This document shows positions 63,924-64,000 of a DNA stretch of 64,000 nt, in pieces (the first letter of the stretch is position 1; each line of letters begins with the position of its first letter). Location of the stretch: assembly GCF_024499055.1 (NCBI RefSeq), contig NZ_CP071249.1, positions 1,403,001 to 1,467,000 of the forward strand, written 5' to 3'. The position numbers and the translations under genes were made by a program. Source of the DNA: Turicibacter bilis (GTDB lineage: Bacteria > Bacillota_I > Bacilli_A > MOL361 > Turicibacteraceae). The notes under the pieces were generated by a model. That model did not search any database and was not told the DNA's origin. It saw nothing but the letters and a program-made list of their open reading frames with translations.

Positions 63924-64000
63924 TTAGATTTTTAATGAATATTTAATAACTGCAAAGAAACTTCCCAATAAACTCACAATAATTGATAGAATTCCTATTA
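63924..64000 (-). CDS. ftsX: cell-division permease FtsX, C-terminal end (partial)
   Basis: Only the last 24 codons are inside the window, IGILSIIVSLLGSFFAVIKY and four more residues to TAA 63924. The hydrophobic tail and the adjacent PcsB-like hydrolase fit the end of FtsX, the membrane partner of FtsE that activates wall hydrolases. The identification rests on this short tail and on context. Confidence 0.55.
   Translation of the reverse strand, partial: IGILSIIVSLLGSFFAVIKYSLKI

Noticed and set aside
1-64000. CRISPR arrays, tRNA and rRNA genes
   Set aside because: No regularly spaced direct repeats and no tRNA or rRNA hallmark sequences were found on reading through the window.

Overview
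The window comes from a low-GC Gram-positive bacterium (Bacillota). Strong AGGAGG-type ribosome sites, sigma-A-like promoters, a guanine-class purine riboswitch, a PcsB/CwlO-like wall hydrolase beside ftsX, and amino-acid and sugar metabolism of a fermentative gut type all fit. A Turicibacter-like member of the Erysipelotrichia side of the phylum is my best guess, from overall gene style only. No rRNA, tRNA or CRISPR array was seen.

Layout. 1-5000: thiol peroxidase (partial), GapN, several small membrane proteins and a flavodoxin. 5100-9200: a nitrite/sulfite-reductase-type siroheme enzyme and a GH42 beta-galactosidase. 9415-10820: a complete IS256-type element with an 8-bp target duplication, its transposase broken by a small palindromic insertion. 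10995-14480: a palindromic repeat, a HAD phosphatase and a phage lysis remnant (holin-like protein and SH3-domain amidase). 14500-21260: a CNNM/CBS transporter, an unrecognised two-gene unit with a J-like domain, and the divergent polyphosphate kinase/phosphatase pair. 21860-24000: a LytTR/GHKL two-component system.

24178-31070 is the most coherent unit: a guanine-class riboswitch precedes a six-gene operon of two permeases, an ATPase and a lipoprotein (spermidine/iron-type ABC transporter), then adenine deaminase and a second deaminase-type amidohydrolase. This points to purine uptake and deamination, with the product hypoxanthine able to feed back on the riboswitch. Just upstream lies an apparently independent structured RNA ending in a terminator.

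31700-36440: a YidE/AspT-type transporter with a leader ORF, a multidomain glycerophosphodiesterase, and an NsrR-like repressor divergent from a single-domain globin with a perfect palindromic operator over the globin -35 box. 36490-38260 is a decay zone (broken Rpn nuclease, NUDIX, SGNH hydrolase). Next come a HepT/MntA toxin-antitoxin pair, a SWIM-SNF2 helicase, DUF1653, DUF1836 and DegV proteins. 44890-47270 holds a decayed TPR-GGDEF gene split by an IS630-type element whose removal restores the reading frame. 48400-51340 is a polar amino-acid ABC transporter. 51340-55220 carries an IS1380-type transposase and a block that looks foreign (HD protein, methyltransferase, gene fragments) abutting rlmD. 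The right end is housekeeping: rlmD, a membrane-anchored unknown, serine dehydratase, uvrB, and the ftsX / M23 hydrolase / S41 protease cell-wall group.
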